Of a DNA stretch of 64,000 bases, positions 55,101 to 64,000 are shown piece after piece. Made by a program: the position numbers and the translations under genes. The notes below the pieces were generated by a model. The model saw only the letters and a list, made by a program, of their open reading frames with translations. It searched no databases and had not been told where the DNA came from. Origin of the DNA: Pseudomonas fluorescens (GTDB lineage Bacteria > Pseudomonadota > Gammaproteobacteria > Pseudomonadales > Pseudomonadaceae); NCBI RefSeq assembly GCF_902498195.1, contig NZ_CABVIY010000010.1, positions 124,001 to 188,000 of the forward strand, given 5' to 3'. The stretch's first letter is position 1. Each line of letters begins with the position of its first letter.

Positions 55101-56279
55101 TTGCGCTCTACCGAAGTCGTGATCATTGGCGCTGGCGCCGCAGGGTTGATGTGTGCGCTGACCGCCGCCGGGCGCGGGCGCAAGGTGCTGTTGCTCGACC
55201 ATGCCAACAAGGCCGGCAAGAAAATCCTGATGTCGGGCGGTGGCCGCTGCAATTTCACCAACATGTACACAGAGCCGGGCAATTTTCTCTCGCAAAACGC
55301 CCACTTCTGCAAATCCGCCCTGGCGCGCTACACCCAATGGGATTTCATCGGCCTGGTCGCCAAGCACGGCGTGCCGTATCACGAGAAAAAACTCGGCCAG
55401 TTGTTTTGCGATAACAAATCCAGCGACATCCTCGACATGCTCCTCGACGAGTGCAACCAGGTCGGCGTCAGCCTGCACCTGGACACCTCGATCCAGACCA
55501 TCGAAAAACTCGAGAAGGGCTACCTGCTGGATACCACGCTGGGCCAGGTCACCTGCGAGTCCCTGGTGATCGCCACCGGCGGCTTGTCGATCCCGACCCT
55601 GGGCGCTACCGGCTTCGGCTATCAAGTGGCTAAACAATTCGGCCATGAATTGCTGCCAACCCGCGCCGGCCTGGTGCCGTTTACCATCACCGACCAGCTA
55701 AAAGCCTTGTGCACCGAGCTGTCCGGTACGTCGGTGGATTGCCTGGTGAGCTGCAACGACCAGAGTTTCCGCGAGAACATCCTGTTCACCCACCGCGGCC
55801 TCAGCGGCCCGGCGATTTTGCAGATTTCTTCGTTCTGGGAATCCGGCGACACCGTTGAAATCAACCTGCTGCCGGACCATGACGTGCCGAGCTGGCTACA
55901 ACAGCAACAAGCCGAACGCCCCAACAGTGAGCTGAAAACCCTGCTTGGCGAAATCTTCACCAAGAAGATGGCCAATCTGTTGGCGGACAATTGGTTCGAC
56001 TCCAAACCGATGAAGCAATACACCCACGCGGAACTGGCCGACATCGCCGAAAAACTGGCGAGCTGGAAAGTCGTGCCGGCCGGCACCGAAGGCTACCGCA
56101 CTGCTGAAGTGACGCTGGGTGGCGTCGATACCCACGAAGTGTCGTCCAAGACCATGGAATCGCTGAAAAGCCCTGGCCTGTACTTCATCGGCGAAGTGCT
56201 GGACGTTACCGGGCATCTGGGCGGGTTCAACTTCCAGTGGGCCTGGGCGTCGGGCTACGCGGCAGCGCAGTACGCCTGA
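55101..56279 (+). CDS. HI0933/BaiN-family flavoprotein
   Basis: A 392-residue FAD enzyme: GAGAAGLMCALTAAGRGRKV then the family mark MSGGGRCNFTN at about residues 45-55, and a C-terminal FIGEVLDVTGHLGGFNFQWAWASG. The family is widely annotated as NAD(P)/FAD-dependent oxidoreductase with unknown substrate. Start is TTG at 55101 with GAGG 8 nt upstream. Confidence 0.9.
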   Translation: MRSTEVVIIGAGAAGLMCALTAAGRGRKVLLLDHANKAGKKILMSGGGRCNFTNMYTEPGNFLSQNAHFCKSALARYTQWDFIGLVAKHGVPYHEKKLGQLFCDNKSSDILDMLLDECNQVGVSLHLDTSIQTIEKLEKGYLLDTTLGQVTCESLVIATGGLSIPTLGATGFGYQVAKQFGHELLPTRAGLVPFTITDQLKALCTELSGTSVDCLVSCNDQSFRENILFTHRGLSGPAILQISSFWESGDTVEINLLPDHDVPSWLQQQQAERPNSELKTLLGEIFTKKMANLLADNWFDSKPMKQYTHAELADIAEKLASWKVVPAGTEGYRTAEVTLGGVDTHEVSSKTMESLKSPGLYFIGEVLDVTGHLGGFNFQWAWASGYAAAQYA

Positions 56280-56295
56280 CCCACACAAAACAAAA

Positions 56296-56384
56296 TGTGG
56301 GAGCGGGCTTGCTCGCGAATGCAATGTGTCATTCAACACCTATGTCGACTGACACGACGCTTTCGCGAGCAAGCCTGCTCCCAC
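56296..56384. repeat. REPIN between the flavoprotein gene and yccS-like gene
   Basis: Inverted pair of the main REP family; the right arm has a C-to-T change (AAGCCTGCTC). Confidence 0.88.
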
Positions 56385-56504
56385 CGTTGTGAGGTGTTGT
56401 TCGGTAAAGGAACAGATTTTGCTGCCTGATGTGATCGCCGCCATTGCGTCGGCGTCATTACTGGCTCAATTTAGCGTCATTGCCTCGGAAGGCCCTCGCA
56501 CTTC

Positions 56505-58691
56505 ATGTCATCGACTTCATTTCGTCAGTCACTGCGTCGCCTTTGGGCGCTGGATAAATTCAGCTACAGCGTGCGGGTGTTCATCGCCCTGACCGGCACC
56601 ATGGCGTTGTGTTGGTATCAGGATGAAATGGGGCTGCTGATCCCGTTGTTCCTGGGGATTATCGCCAGCGCCCTGGCCGAGACCGACGACAGCTGGCAAG
56701 GCCGCCTCAATGCGCTGGCCGTGACGCTGGTGTGTTTCCTGGTCGCCGCGCTGTCGGTCGAACTGCTGTTCCCCTACCCCGTCTTTTTCATCATCGCCTT
56801 CGCCCTCGCCGCTTTCTGCCTGACCATGCTCGGCGCCCTGGGCGAACGCTATGGCGCGATTGCCTCGGCGACGCTGATCCTGTCGGTCTACACCATGATC
56901 GGCGTGGACCAGCGCGGTGGCGCGGTGACCGATGTCTGGCATGAACCGGTGCTGCTGGTGGCCGGGGCGGCCTGGTACGGTTTGCTCTCGGTGTTGTGGC
57001 AGGCGCTGTTTTCCAACCAGCCGGTGCAGCAGAGCCTGGCGCGATTGTTCCGTGAACTGGGTTTCTACCTGAAGTTGAAGTCGTCGCTGTTCGAGCCGAT
57101 CCGGCAGATGGACGTGGAAGCGCGGCGACTGGAGCTGGCGCAGCAGAACGGTCGCGTGGTCGCGGCCCTGAACGCCGCCAAGGAAATCATCCTGCACCGG
57201 GTGGGCAACGGTCGCCCCGGCTCGAAAGTCAGCCGCTACCTGAAACTGTACTTCCTCGCCCAGGACATCCACGAGCGCGCCAGTTCCTCGCACTATCCGT
57301 ACAACGCCCTGGCCGAGGCGTTTTTCCACAGCGACGTGCTGTTCCGCTGCCAGCGCCTGTTGCGCCAGCAAGGCAAGGCCTGCCGGGCGCTGGCCGAATC
57401 GATCCAGATGCGCCAGCCGTTCATCTACGACGCCAGCTTCGCCGAAGCCCTGGGCGACCTGCACGCGTCTCTCGAACACCTGCGCATCCAGAGCAACCCG
57501 GCCTGGCGCGGCTTGCTGCGCTCGCTACGTGCATTGGCGGCGAACCTGGGCACCCTCGACCGTTTGCTCAGCGACGCCAGCAACCCCGACGCCCTGGCCG
57601 ACGCCACCGACAGCAGCCTGCTGGACCGCTCGCCGCGTAACCTCAAGGACGTCTGGGTGCGTTTGCGCACGCAGCTGACGCCGACTTCGCTGCTGTTCCG
57701 CCATGCCCTGCGTTTGCCCCTGGCCTTGAGCATCGGCTACGCGATGGTGCATTTGATCCACCCGTCCCAGGGTTACTGGATCATCCTCACCACGCTCTTT
57801 GTCTGCCAACCGAACTACGGCGCCACCCGCCGCAAACTCGGCCAGCGGATCATCGGCACCGCCATCGGCCTGACCCTGGCCTGGGCGCTGTTCGATCTGT
57901 TCCCGAACCCGTTGATCCAGTCGTGCTTCGCGATTGCCGCCGGGGTGGTGTTCTTTACCAACCGCACCACCCGCTACACCCTGGCGACGGCGGCGATCAC
58001 CTTGATGGTGCTGTTCTGCTTCAACCAGGTGGGCGACGGCTACGGCCTGTTCCTGCCCCGGTTGTTCGATACCTTGCTCGGCAGCCTGATCGCCGGCCTC
58101 GCGGTTTTCCTGTTCCTGCCGGACTGGCAGGGCCGACGCCTGAACAAGGTGCTGGCCAACACCCTGACCTGCAACAGCATTTACCTGCGCCAGATCATGC
58201 AGCAATACGCCGCCGGCAAGAGCGACGACCTGGCCTATCGCCTGGCCCGGCGCAATGCGCACAACGCCGATGCGGCGCTGTCGACGACGCTGGCCAACAT
58301 GCTGATGGAGCCGGGGCACTTCCGGAAGGAAGCGGATGTGGGGTTCCGCTTCCTGGTGCTGTCGCACACGCTGCTCAGCTACCTGTCGGGCCTCGGCGCG
58401 CACCGGGAAACCCAGTTACCGCAGGATGTGCGCGAGCATCTGATTGAAGGGGCCGGGGTGAAACTGGCGGTCAGCATTGACGAAATCGCCCAGGGGCTGG
58501 CGAGCAAATCCGCCATTGCGATTCAGAGCGATGAGGAAGAGGCGCTGGCCAATGAGCTGGAGCTGATGCCCGATGAGATTGATGAAGGGCAGCGTCTGGT
58601 GCAAACCCAACTGGCGCTGATCTGCCGGCAGCTGGGACCGTTGCGGACGTTGGCGGCGCATTTGATCAAGGACACCAGCGAAGAGGTGTAG
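56505..58691 (+). CDS. yccS: YccS/YhfK-type inner membrane protein (FUSC family)
   Basis: A 728-residue protein with two clusters of about five to six helices each (residues 20-170 and 395-540) separated and followed by soluble regions. The second cluster has the FUSC motif YWIILTTLFVCQPNYGATRRKLGQRIIGT. The family resembles aromatic acid exporters (AaeB) but its cargo is unknown. Possible start at ATG 56505 with GGAAGG further than usual upstream. Confidence 0.85.
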   Translation: MSSTSFRQSLRRLWALDKFSYSVRVFIALTGTMALCWYQDEMGLLIPLFLGIIASALAETDDSWQGRLNALAVTLVCFLVAALSVELLFPYPVFFIIAFALAAFCLTMLGALGERYGAIASATLILSVYTMIGVDQRGGAVTDVWHEPVLLVAGAAWYGLLSVLWQALFSNQPVQQSLARLFRELGFYLKLKSSLFEPIRQMDVEARRLELAQQNGRVVAALNAAKEIILHRVGNGRPGSKVSRYLKLYFLAQDIHERASSSHYPYNALAEAFFHSDVLFRCQRLLRQQGKACRALAESIQMRQPFIYDASFAEALGDLHASLEHLRIQSNPAWRGLLRSLRALAANLGTLDRLLSDASNPDALADATDSSLLDRSPRNLKDVWVRLRTQLTPTSLLFRHALRLPLALSIGYAMVHLIHPSQGYWIILTTLFVCQPNYGATRRKLGQRIIGTAIGLTLAWALFDLFPNPLIQSCFAIAAGVVFFTNRTTRYTLATAAITLMVLFCFNQVGDGYGLFLPRLFDTLLGSLIAGLAVFLFLPDWQGRRLNKVLANTLTCNSIYLRQIMQQYAAGKSDDLAYRLARRNAHNADAALSTTLANMLMEPGHFRKEADVGFRFLVLSHTLLSYLSGLGAHRETQLPQDVREHLIEGAGVKLAVSIDEIAQGLASKSAIAIQSDEEEALANELELMPDEIDEGQRLVQTQLALICRQLGPLRTLAAHLIKDTSEEV

Positions 58692-58708
58692 CGCCTGATC
58701 TGGCCCCT

Positions 58709-58801
58709 TCGCGGGCAAGCCCGCTCCCACATTGGGTCTGTGCAATACACAAAATGTGTGACCGCTGACGATCTAATGTGGGAGCGGGCTTGCTCGCGAA
58801 G
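58709..58801. repeat. REPIN between convergent genes
   Basis: Inverted pair of the main REP family; one arm carries a G (GCGGGCAAGCCC) in place of A. Confidence 0.88.
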
Positions 58802-58836
58802 AGGCCATCAGCCACACCAGAAATCTCAAAGGGATC

Positions 58837-59574
58837 TCACATCCCATGCTGCTTGAGCAACCGCTCATAACTCCCATCCGCCTTCATCTTGGCAATCTCG
58901 CGGTCGAAACCGGCGACGATCTGCTCATGCCGTGGATTCTTCAGGCTGACCAGAATATGCAGGTTGTTCTCGCTCAGCGGCTTGGGCAGGAATTCCACGG
59001 CATTGCGTACTTTCGCGGATTCGCGGGCCAGGTAATAACGCGCGACGTATTCGTCTTCCAGCGTCAGCTTGACCCTGTCGGCGGCCACCATGCGCACGGC
59101 CATGGCGAAACTGTGCACCGGCACTTTCTGTAGTGACGCATCGTCATCGAATGCCGGCGAATAGGCATACCCGCGCACCATCGCGACCGGATAGGTGTGC
59201 AGTTGTTGCAGGTTATTGAATTCGATCGGCGCATCCTTGCGCTTGATGAAGCGCACGCGGTTGACCAGGTAGGCAGCGGAAAACTGGCCCAGCCGGGTAC
59301 GCTCGTCGGAATACCAGGCGTTGACCAGCACGTCGTACCGGCCTTCGCCCAACCCCAGCAAGGCCCGCGCCCATGGCACCTGCTCGAAATCACTGGCGTA
59401 GCCGGCTCGCGCCAGCGCAGTGCTGACAATATCCGTGGCCAGCCCGCCATTGATCAGGGTGGCGTCGGTAAACGGCGGCCAGGCATCGGCCACCAGGCGC
59501 AGCTTTTCAGCTGTCGCGTTTTGAATCAGCAACAGCAATCCAATCAAAGCAAAGGCTCGATGCAACCGCGGCAT
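58837..59574 (-). CDS. Periplasmic solute-binding protein (SBP_bac_3 type)
   Basis: A 245-residue protein with signal peptide ending near LLLLIQNATA, followed by EKLRLVADAWPPFTD, typical of polar-amino-acid-type binding domains. It has no transporter genes nearby, as is common for orphan Pseudomonas members that may sense rather than transport. Ligand unknown. Confidence 0.85.
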   Translation of the reverse strand: MPRLHRAFALIGLLLLIQNATAEKLRLVADAWPPFTDATLINGGLATDIVSTALARAGYASDFEQVPWARALLGLGEGRYDVLVNAWYSDERTRLGQFSAAYLVNRVRFIKRKDAPIEFNNLQQLHTYPVAMVRGYAYSPAFDDDASLQKVPVHSFAMAVRMVAADRVKLTLEDEYVARYYLARESAKVRNAVEFLPKPLSENNLHILVSLKNPRHEQIVAGFDREIAKMKADGSYERLLKQHGM

Positions 59575-59828
59575 GCTCGAAAATCCTTAGCGGGCAGGAT
59601 GCCCACGTGTTTTCAGCCAAAACTCCAAGTCCCTTACCGGCACACCCAGGCACTAAAACGCTAGCTCATGAAGCCACTGCACATCGCTGGATTCCAGATT
59701 ACACAAAGAAGACAGCGCCGCGCGAAATGAATGATGGCATTTTGGTCTTTGTCACAGATTCCTCCGCCATAAAGACATCCATCATGCGGGCGCTTAGTAT
59801 CACAGGGACGTTTTCAAGGAATCAGCAC

Positions 59829-60281
59829 ATGACAATCGAATGGGTCTGCAAACACCACAGCGATCTGGGCAAAGAACAGCTGTACGCCCTTCTGCAGCTG
59901 CGCGCCGAGGTGTTCGTGGTTGAACAGAAATGCATTTACCAGGACATCGATGGCCAGGACCTGGAAGGTGACACTTGCCACCTGATGGCCTGGAACGAGG
60001 ATCGGCTGGTGGCATACCTTCGCCTCCTCGACCCCGAGCTTCAGGGCGGCGATGTGGTGATCGGGCGTGTAATCATTGCCCCACAGGCGCGAGGCACGGG
60101 GCTTGGCCATGAGCTGATGGCCCAGGCGCTGAAGCAGGCGGAAAAACACTGGCCCGACATGCCGATCTATCTCTCGGCCCAGGCGCATTTGCAGGGATAT
60201 TACGGACGGTACGGGTTTGAGGTGGCGGGTGAAGAGTATGTCGAGGATGGCATTCCACATATAGGCATGCGGCGTTCCTGA
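59829..60281 (+). CDS. elaA: ElaA-family GNAT acetyltransferase
   Basis: A 150-residue GNAT: LYALLQLRAEVFVVEQKCIYQDIDGQD is the ElaA mark, with acetyl-CoA loop RVIIAPQARGTGLGHELM and ending YGRYGFEVAGEEYVEDGIPHIGM. Substrate unknown. The ATG at 59829 has AAGGA 8 nt upstream. Confidence 0.9.
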   Translation: MTIEWVCKHHSDLGKEQLYALLQLRAEVFVVEQKCIYQDIDGQDLEGDTCHLMAWNEDRLVAYLRLLDPELQGGDVVIGRVIIAPQARGTGLGHELMAQALKQAEKHWPDMPIYLSAQAHLQGYYGRYGFEVAGEEYVEDGIPHIGMRRS

Positions 60282-60288
60282 ACGCCCC

Positions 60289-60351
60289 TTCGCGAGCAAG
60301 CCCGCTCCCACATGCGAATGCATTTCAACGGTGGGAGCGGGCTTGCTCGCA
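60289..60351. repeat. REPIN downstream of elaA-like gene
   Basis: Short-spacer inverted pair of the main REP family between convergent genes. Confidence 0.9.
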
Positions 60352-60379
60352 AAGGCGCCAGATCAATCGACACGGGAAC

Positions 60380-60676
60380 TCAGGGATACTCCAGCACCAC
60401 CTTGATCTGCCGCAGATGACGCTCGATCCACCCCCGGTCAATCGCCCCCCAGTCGCGAATCCGATAGCGCCCGGCATGGTTGCGCGCGCCTTCTTCCTGC
60501 TCGAATTCGCAAACGATATCCAGGTCCGCCAGCGCGGCGATGGTGTCCTGAGCCGTGCGCCGTGGCATGCCGGTGACGTCGGTCAAGGCCGGGACACTGC
60601 TGGCCAACCCGCTGTCGATCAGGTAGGCCACATACAAGCGGCGGTAGAAGCTGCTCTTGGTCTTGCTGACTTCCAT
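60380..60676 (-). CDS. Small winged-helix DNA-binding protein
   Basis: A 98-residue protein with a helix-turn-helix-like stretch (VPALTDVTGMPRRTAQDTIAALADLDIV) and a wing (CEFEQEEGARNHAGRYRIRDWG). It resembles small pseudomonad winged-helix regulators of unknown target. It lies 37 bp after the metallopeptidase gene on the same strand and could be cotranscribed. Confidence 0.8.
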   Translation of the reverse strand: MEVSKTKSSFYRRLYVAYLIDSGLASSVPALTDVTGMPRRTAQDTIAALADLDIVCEFEQEEGARNHAGRYRIRDWGAIDRGWIERHLRQIKVVLEYP

Positions 60677-60689
60677 TTAACGCTCCTAA

Positions 60690-60718
60690 AAAGATCGCAG
60701 CCTGCGGCAGCTCCTACA
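60690..60718. repeat. Single REP of the second family overlapping a stop codon
   Basis: GATCGCAGCCTGCGGCAGCT followed by CCTAC is one arm only; its CTA at 60714-60716 is the TAG stop of the metallopeptidase gene on the minus strand. Confidence 0.7.
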
Positions 60719-61202
60719 AATCCCGCCAGGTGAGGTACACCCGCACATCGAATTCCACCTGGTGATACCCCGGCAGCATGTGTTCACACAACTTGTAGAA
60801 CGCCTTGTTGTGATCCGACTCCTTGAAATGCGCCAGCTCGTGAACCACGATCATTTTCAGAAACTCGGAGGGCGCTTCCTTGAACAGCGAAGCGATGCGG
60901 ATTTCTTTCTTGGCCTTGAGTTTGCCGCCCTGCACCCGTGAAACCGTGGTGTGCAGGCCGAGGGCACGGTGGGTCAGGTCCAGGCGGTTGTCGAACAGCA
61001 CTTTGTCGATGGCCGGGGCATTACGCAGGTATTCCTGCTTGAGGTCCAGCGCATAGGTGTATAGCGCCTTGTCGCTCTGCACCTCGTGCTTTTGCGGGTA
61101 ACGCTGGCTCAGGTAATCGCCCAGCCGGCCGTCGGCGATCAGTTGGCGCACCTGATCCTGCAGCGAGGCGGGATAGGCCTGGAGGTATTTCAACGCGGTC
61201 AT
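60714..61202 (-). CDS. YgjP-like zinc metallopeptidase (M48-related)
   Basis: About 162 residues with the zinc motif VVHELAHFKESDHNKAFY (HELAH and a downstream His/Glu) at about residues 120-137. YgjP-type proteins are soluble gluzincins of unknown substrate. Start at ATG 61202 (MTALKYLQ) is preferred; an in-frame ATG at 61220 also exists, neither with a clear ribosome site. Confidence 0.85.
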   Translation of the reverse strand: MTALKYLQAYPASLQDQVRQLIADGRLGDYLSQRYPQKHEVQSDKALYTYALDLKQEYLRNAPAIDKVLFDNRLDLTHRALGLHTTVSRVQGGKLKAKKEIRIASLFKEAPSEFLKMIVVHELAHFKESDHNKAFYKLCEHMLPGYHQVEFDVRVYLTWRDL

Positions 61203-61247
61203 CGCAGCAGCAACACACATGACGAAAAGATCGCCAGTGTAGCGAAA

Positions 61248-63368
61248 TCAGCGGGTCAGCGCGCTCCAGTCGAAAGGCTGCACGAAGTGAGCGGTGTCCT
61301 CCGGCATCATCGGCCGCGCCACCAGGAAACCCTGCACGTACTCGCAGCCATTGGCTTGCAGCCACTGGTACTGCGCCACGGTTTCCACCCCTTCGGCGAT
61401 CACCAGCATGCCGTACTGCCTGCACAACTCGATGACATTGCGCACCAGTGCTGCGTCCCGCCCGGACTGCGGCAGCCGGGCGATCAAATGCCGGTCGAGT
61501 TTGAGCGTGTCCAGCTCCAGATCGCGCAAATGAGCCAGCGAGCAGGGCCCCGAACCAAAATCGTCCAGCGCCACCCTGACCCCCAGGTTACGCAGCAAAC
61601 GCAGTTGCTTGCGGGTCTCCTCGGGATGGAGCATCAACGCGTCCTCGGTCACCTCGACTTCCAGGTGACGGGGCTGCAAGCCATTGCGCTCCAGGACCTG
61701 GCGCAGCTCGGTGACCAGATTGGGCATGCTGAACTGGGTGCTGCTCAAACTGACGCCCAGCACCAGGTCCTCGGCAAACAGGGTTTCCCAGGCTTTGCGC
61801 TGCCCGGCGCCGCGCTGGTAAATCCAGCTGCCCAGGCGACTGATCAACCGGGCTTCTTCCAGCAAGGGTAAAAACAACCCCGGCGGAACGTCCCCGACGC
61901 TGGGGTGCTGCCAGCGCAGCAGGGCTTCAAAGCCGCGAATTCGCCCGTCGGCAATGGCCACCTGCGGCTGGTAGACCAGATTGAAATCGCGGTTCTCGAT
62001 GGCGGTGCGCACGCTTTCTTCGAGCATCAGCCGCGAGCGCGCGCGACCGTTCATTTCGTGATCATAGAAGCGGTACTGCTGGCGCCCGGCGCGCTTGGCT
62101 TCGTACATGGCGATGTCGGAGGCTCGCAGCAAACCGTCGAGGTTGGCTCCACATTCCGGGTAGGTGGCGATGCCGATGCTGGCGCCCAAGGCGATATCCA
62201 GGCCGTCGATTTGCTGACAGATCGACACGCGTTCTATCAGTTTCTCGGCAATCTTGGCCGCTTGCTCGGGAAACTCCAGGTCCAACAACGCGGTGAATTC
62301 GTCGCCGCCCATGCGCGCCAGAATGTCGAAAGGCCGCAAACAGGCTTTCAACTGCTCGGAGACCCAGCGCAAGACGCGATCGCCGGCATCGTGGCCCAGG
62401 GAGTCGTTGACCCGCTTGAAGCCGTCGAGGTCCAGGTACATCAGGACCCAGACGCTGTCGGTTCGATCACCGCGCAGCAACAGGTTTTCCACGGTCTGGT
62501 AAAAGCCACGGCGGTTGAGCAGCCCGGTCAGCGGGTCGGTGACGGCCTGGAATTCCAGCTGCTGATGCAGGTGCCGCACCACCGACATGTCCAGCACCGT
62601 CACCACCATGGCGTGTTGTTCCGCGGGCAATGGCGCGCAAGACAGTGCGACGGGCACTTGTTGGCCAGGTGCGGTGCGCAGCAACGCATCGTGCAGGCGC
62701 AGGGTTTCACCCCGTTTGTAACCGGCAAGCAGCTCGGAGTCGGCCCAGCTCGGGATATGCGGTTTCTGCATGAAATCCAGAAACGCCCGGCCTTGCAGCT
62801 CTTGCACCGTGGCATTGAGCAGGCGCGACATCGCCGGGTTGGCAAAGCGGATCAGCCCGTCTTCATTCACCACCAGGATGCCTTCGGCCGCATTGTCCAG
62901 CACCGAGGCATTGAAGGCGCGAGCGACCTCCAGATCATGACTCAGGCGCTGCAAGGCCCGGCGATTGCGCTGGTGCTCCAGCAGCGCCTGGACCTTGGGC
63001 TTGAGAATCTGCGGGTCGAATGGCTTGAACAGGTAGTCCACCGCGCCACTGGCATAGCCCTTGATCACGGCGTCCTGGGACTGCTCATTGGCAGTGAGGA
63101 AAATAATCGGCGTCAGGCGGGTCCGCTGGCTGCCGCGCATCAGGCGCGCCACCTCGAAACCGTCCATGCCCGGCATCTGCACGTCCAACAGCACCAGATC
63201 GACATCGTGTTCCAGCAACACGCTGAGCGCCTCGAAACCCGAGGCCGCCGTGATGACCTGCCAATCCTGGCGCTGCAGCAACGCGCGCATGCTGATCAGG
63301 TTCTCAGGGTAGTCGTCGACGATAAGTAACGTTGAACTGCCTTCATTGGGCGGGTGCGCGCATTCCAT
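61248..63368 (-). CDS. Response regulator with PAS, GGDEF and EAL domains
   Basis: A 706-residue cyclic-di-GMP protein. Receiver domain at residues 12-125 with phospho-acceptor Asp62 (LLDVQMPGMDG) and a Lys in FKPFD; PAS at about 150-270; GGDEF at about 285-440 with intact RMGGDEF and an I-site RPFD five residues before it; EAL at about 455-700 with EALLRW, DDFGSG and AEGVET intact. Both synthesis and breakdown of c-di-GMP look possible. No partner kinase gene is adjacent. A PL7 lyase gene diverges from it. Confidence 0.93.
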   Translation of the reverse strand: MECAHPPNEGSSTLLIVDDYPENLISMRALLQRQDWQVITAASGFEALSVLLEHDVDLVLLDVQMPGMDGFEVARLMRGSQRTRLTPIIFLTANEQSQDAVIKGYASGAVDYLFKPFDPQILKPKVQALLEHQRNRRALQRLSHDLEVARAFNASVLDNAAEGILVVNEDGLIRFANPAMSRLLNATVQELQGRAFLDFMQKPHIPSWADSELLAGYKRGETLRLHDALLRTAPGQQVPVALSCAPLPAEQHAMVVTVLDMSVVRHLHQQLEFQAVTDPLTGLLNRRGFYQTVENLLLRGDRTDSVWVLMYLDLDGFKRVNDSLGHDAGDRVLRWVSEQLKACLRPFDILARMGGDEFTALLDLEFPEQAAKIAEKLIERVSICQQIDGLDIALGASIGIATYPECGANLDGLLRASDIAMYEAKRAGRQQYRFYDHEMNGRARSRLMLEESVRTAIENRDFNLVYQPQVAIADGRIRGFEALLRWQHPSVGDVPPGLFLPLLEEARLISRLGSWIYQRGAGQRKAWETLFAEDLVLGVSLSSTQFSMPNLVTELRQVLERNGLQPRHLEVEVTEDALMLHPEETRKQLRLLRNLGVRVALDDFGSGPCSLAHLRDLELDTLKLDRHLIARLPQSGRDAALVRNVIELCRQYGMLVIAEGVETVAQYQWLQANGCEYVQGFLVARPMMPEDTAHFVQPFDWSALTR

Positions 63369-63692
63369 GCTGCTTCTCTATGTTCGGGACGACAGGCCGG
63401 TTTCTCGTGAAAACCGGACAGATACTAAGCCTTCACTCTAGACCTGGATCCAGAAAAGCTGAAGGTGTCAGTACGCCATCATTTAACCAATGCGTTCAAT
63501 TGCCGACTAACGGTCACGCCTGAAAGCCACTAAAACCGGGGAAGGTGGCCTTTTAACAGGGTTTTGACGTCACCCATTTGTCCAGGCCAGCATTAACAAA
63601 AAACCCATCTACCCTTATAAAGGCCGGCTTCAAAGGCCCGTGCTAGAGCTTCTGGTACGTCCGTGCTGCAAAAATCCGTGGAAGCTTTACCT
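63369..63692. other. Intergenic region between GGDEF/EAL gene and alginate lyase
   Basis: No gene is seen in these 324 bp. CCGGTTT and AAACCGG form a hairpin near 63395-63416. GCCAC/GTGGC followed by CTTTT lies near 63525-63555 and could be a weak terminator. TATAAA near 63617 may be a -10 element for the lyase gene. Confidence 0.4.
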
Positions 63693-64000
63693 ATGATCGA
63701 CCTCGCAAGCTGGAACCTCAGCGTTCCTGTCGGCAACCCGCCGTACACCGTTGAAACGGCCAAACTGGTCAAAGGCTTCAAGGATCAATATTTCCACTCC
63801 GACACCGGCACGCTGTTTTTCTGGTCGCCGGTGACCGGTTCTCGCACTGAAAACGCAATCTATCCGCGCACCGAACTGCGGGAAACCTACAGCAACGGCA
63901 CGCTGAAAAACTGGTACTACCCGGACGCGGACAACAGCCTGCGTGCCACCCTGACGGTGCAACAGGTGCCGAGTTCCGGCAAGATCGTCATAGGCCAGAT
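63693..64000 (+). CDS. Polysaccharide lyase family 7 (alginate lyase), 3' end outside window
   Basis: The first 102 codons and part of the next: MIDLASWNLSVPVG at the start, then AIYPRTELRET, the PL7 motif (R-T-E-L-R), and KIVIGQI at the cut, the start of the QIH catalytic motif. These enzymes cleave alginate by beta-elimination. No signal peptide is seen, so the cellular site is unclear. GGAAG is 8 nt before the ATG at 63693. Confidence 0.88.
   Translation, partial: MIDLASWNLSVPVGNPPYTVETAKLVKGFKDQYFHSDTGTLFFWSPVTGSRTENAIYPRTELRETYSNGTLKNWYYPDADNSLRATLTVQQVPSSGKIVIGQ

Noticed and set aside
63525..63555. Strong terminator before the PL7 gene
   Set aside because: Only a 5-bp stem with a long loop and four T; left as weak.

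Overview
The window reads as chromosomal DNA of a Pseudomonas of the fluorescens group. The coding sequence is GC-rich, the gene order resembles the P. aeruginosa PA5372-PA5421 block as remembered (not re-searched), and the gaps hold about twenty copies of pseudomonad REP/REPIN repeats in two families, with arms GTGGGAGCGGGCTTGCTCGC and GTAGGAGCTGCCGAAGGCTG. No tRNA, rRNA, CRISPR array or full insertion sequence was seen.

Layout. 1-1560: AT-rich accessory island with the tail of an unknown protein, a decayed copy of the fdhA 3' end and an orphan RHS toxin-tip gene. 1561-10662: minus-strand one-carbon and sarcosine block, glyA-soxB-soxD-soxA-soxG-purU-fdhA. 10946-12861: traX-like membrane protein and threonine aldolase. 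12990-15681: divergent gbcB/gbcA, glycine betaine demethylase. 15682-16461: a gene-free stretch with four perfect DnaA boxes inside spaced direct repeats. 16462-19419: retropepsin-like protein, second RHS orphan, GNAT. 19470-27355: minus-strand dimethylglycine block, dipeptidase-DUF5943-dgcA-dgcB-etfA-etfB. 27603-29213: LprI-like protein, toxin-antitoxin pair, DUF3010 protein. 29346-35290: carnitine locus cdhR/caiX-cdhC-cdhA-cdhB plus gamma-butyrobetaine dioxygenase. 35991-42464: gbdR, sdaB, choline/betaine ABC transporter cbcXWV. 42645-48881: betT/betIBA. 49132-64000: general genes (TldD/TldE-like pair, MFS exporter, dbpA, HI0933-type flavoprotein, YccS-like protein, periplasmic solute-binding protein, ElaA-type GNAT, winged-helix protein, YgjP-like metallopeptidase, REC-PAS-GGDEF-EAL protein) and the 5' end of a PL7 alginate lyase cut by the window edge.

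The genes form one almost complete catabolic route. Gamma-butyrobetaine and carnitine (BBOX, CdhA, CdhC, CdhB) and choline (BetT, BetA, BetB) converge on glycine betaine. GbcAB, then DgcAB with EtfAB, then SoxBDAG remove the three methyl groups in turn. GlyA turns glycine into serine and SdaB makes pyruvate. FdhA and PurU deal with the formaldehyde and formyl-folate released. Control appears to involve BetI (perfect palindrome between betT and betI), and the two GlxA-type AraC regulators GbdR and CdhR (helically phased GCGAC half-sites in front of gbcA, cbcX and caiX).

Most worth a second look: the DnaA-box repeat region at 15893-16441, the RHS cassette bracketed by fdhA 3' ends, the palindrome shared by both RHS genes, the GCGAC half-site code, an orphan minus-strand terminator suggesting a small RNA near 35391-35638, and a MITE-like 148-bp element inside the dimethylglycine gene block. 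All calls come from reading the sequence; no database search was run.
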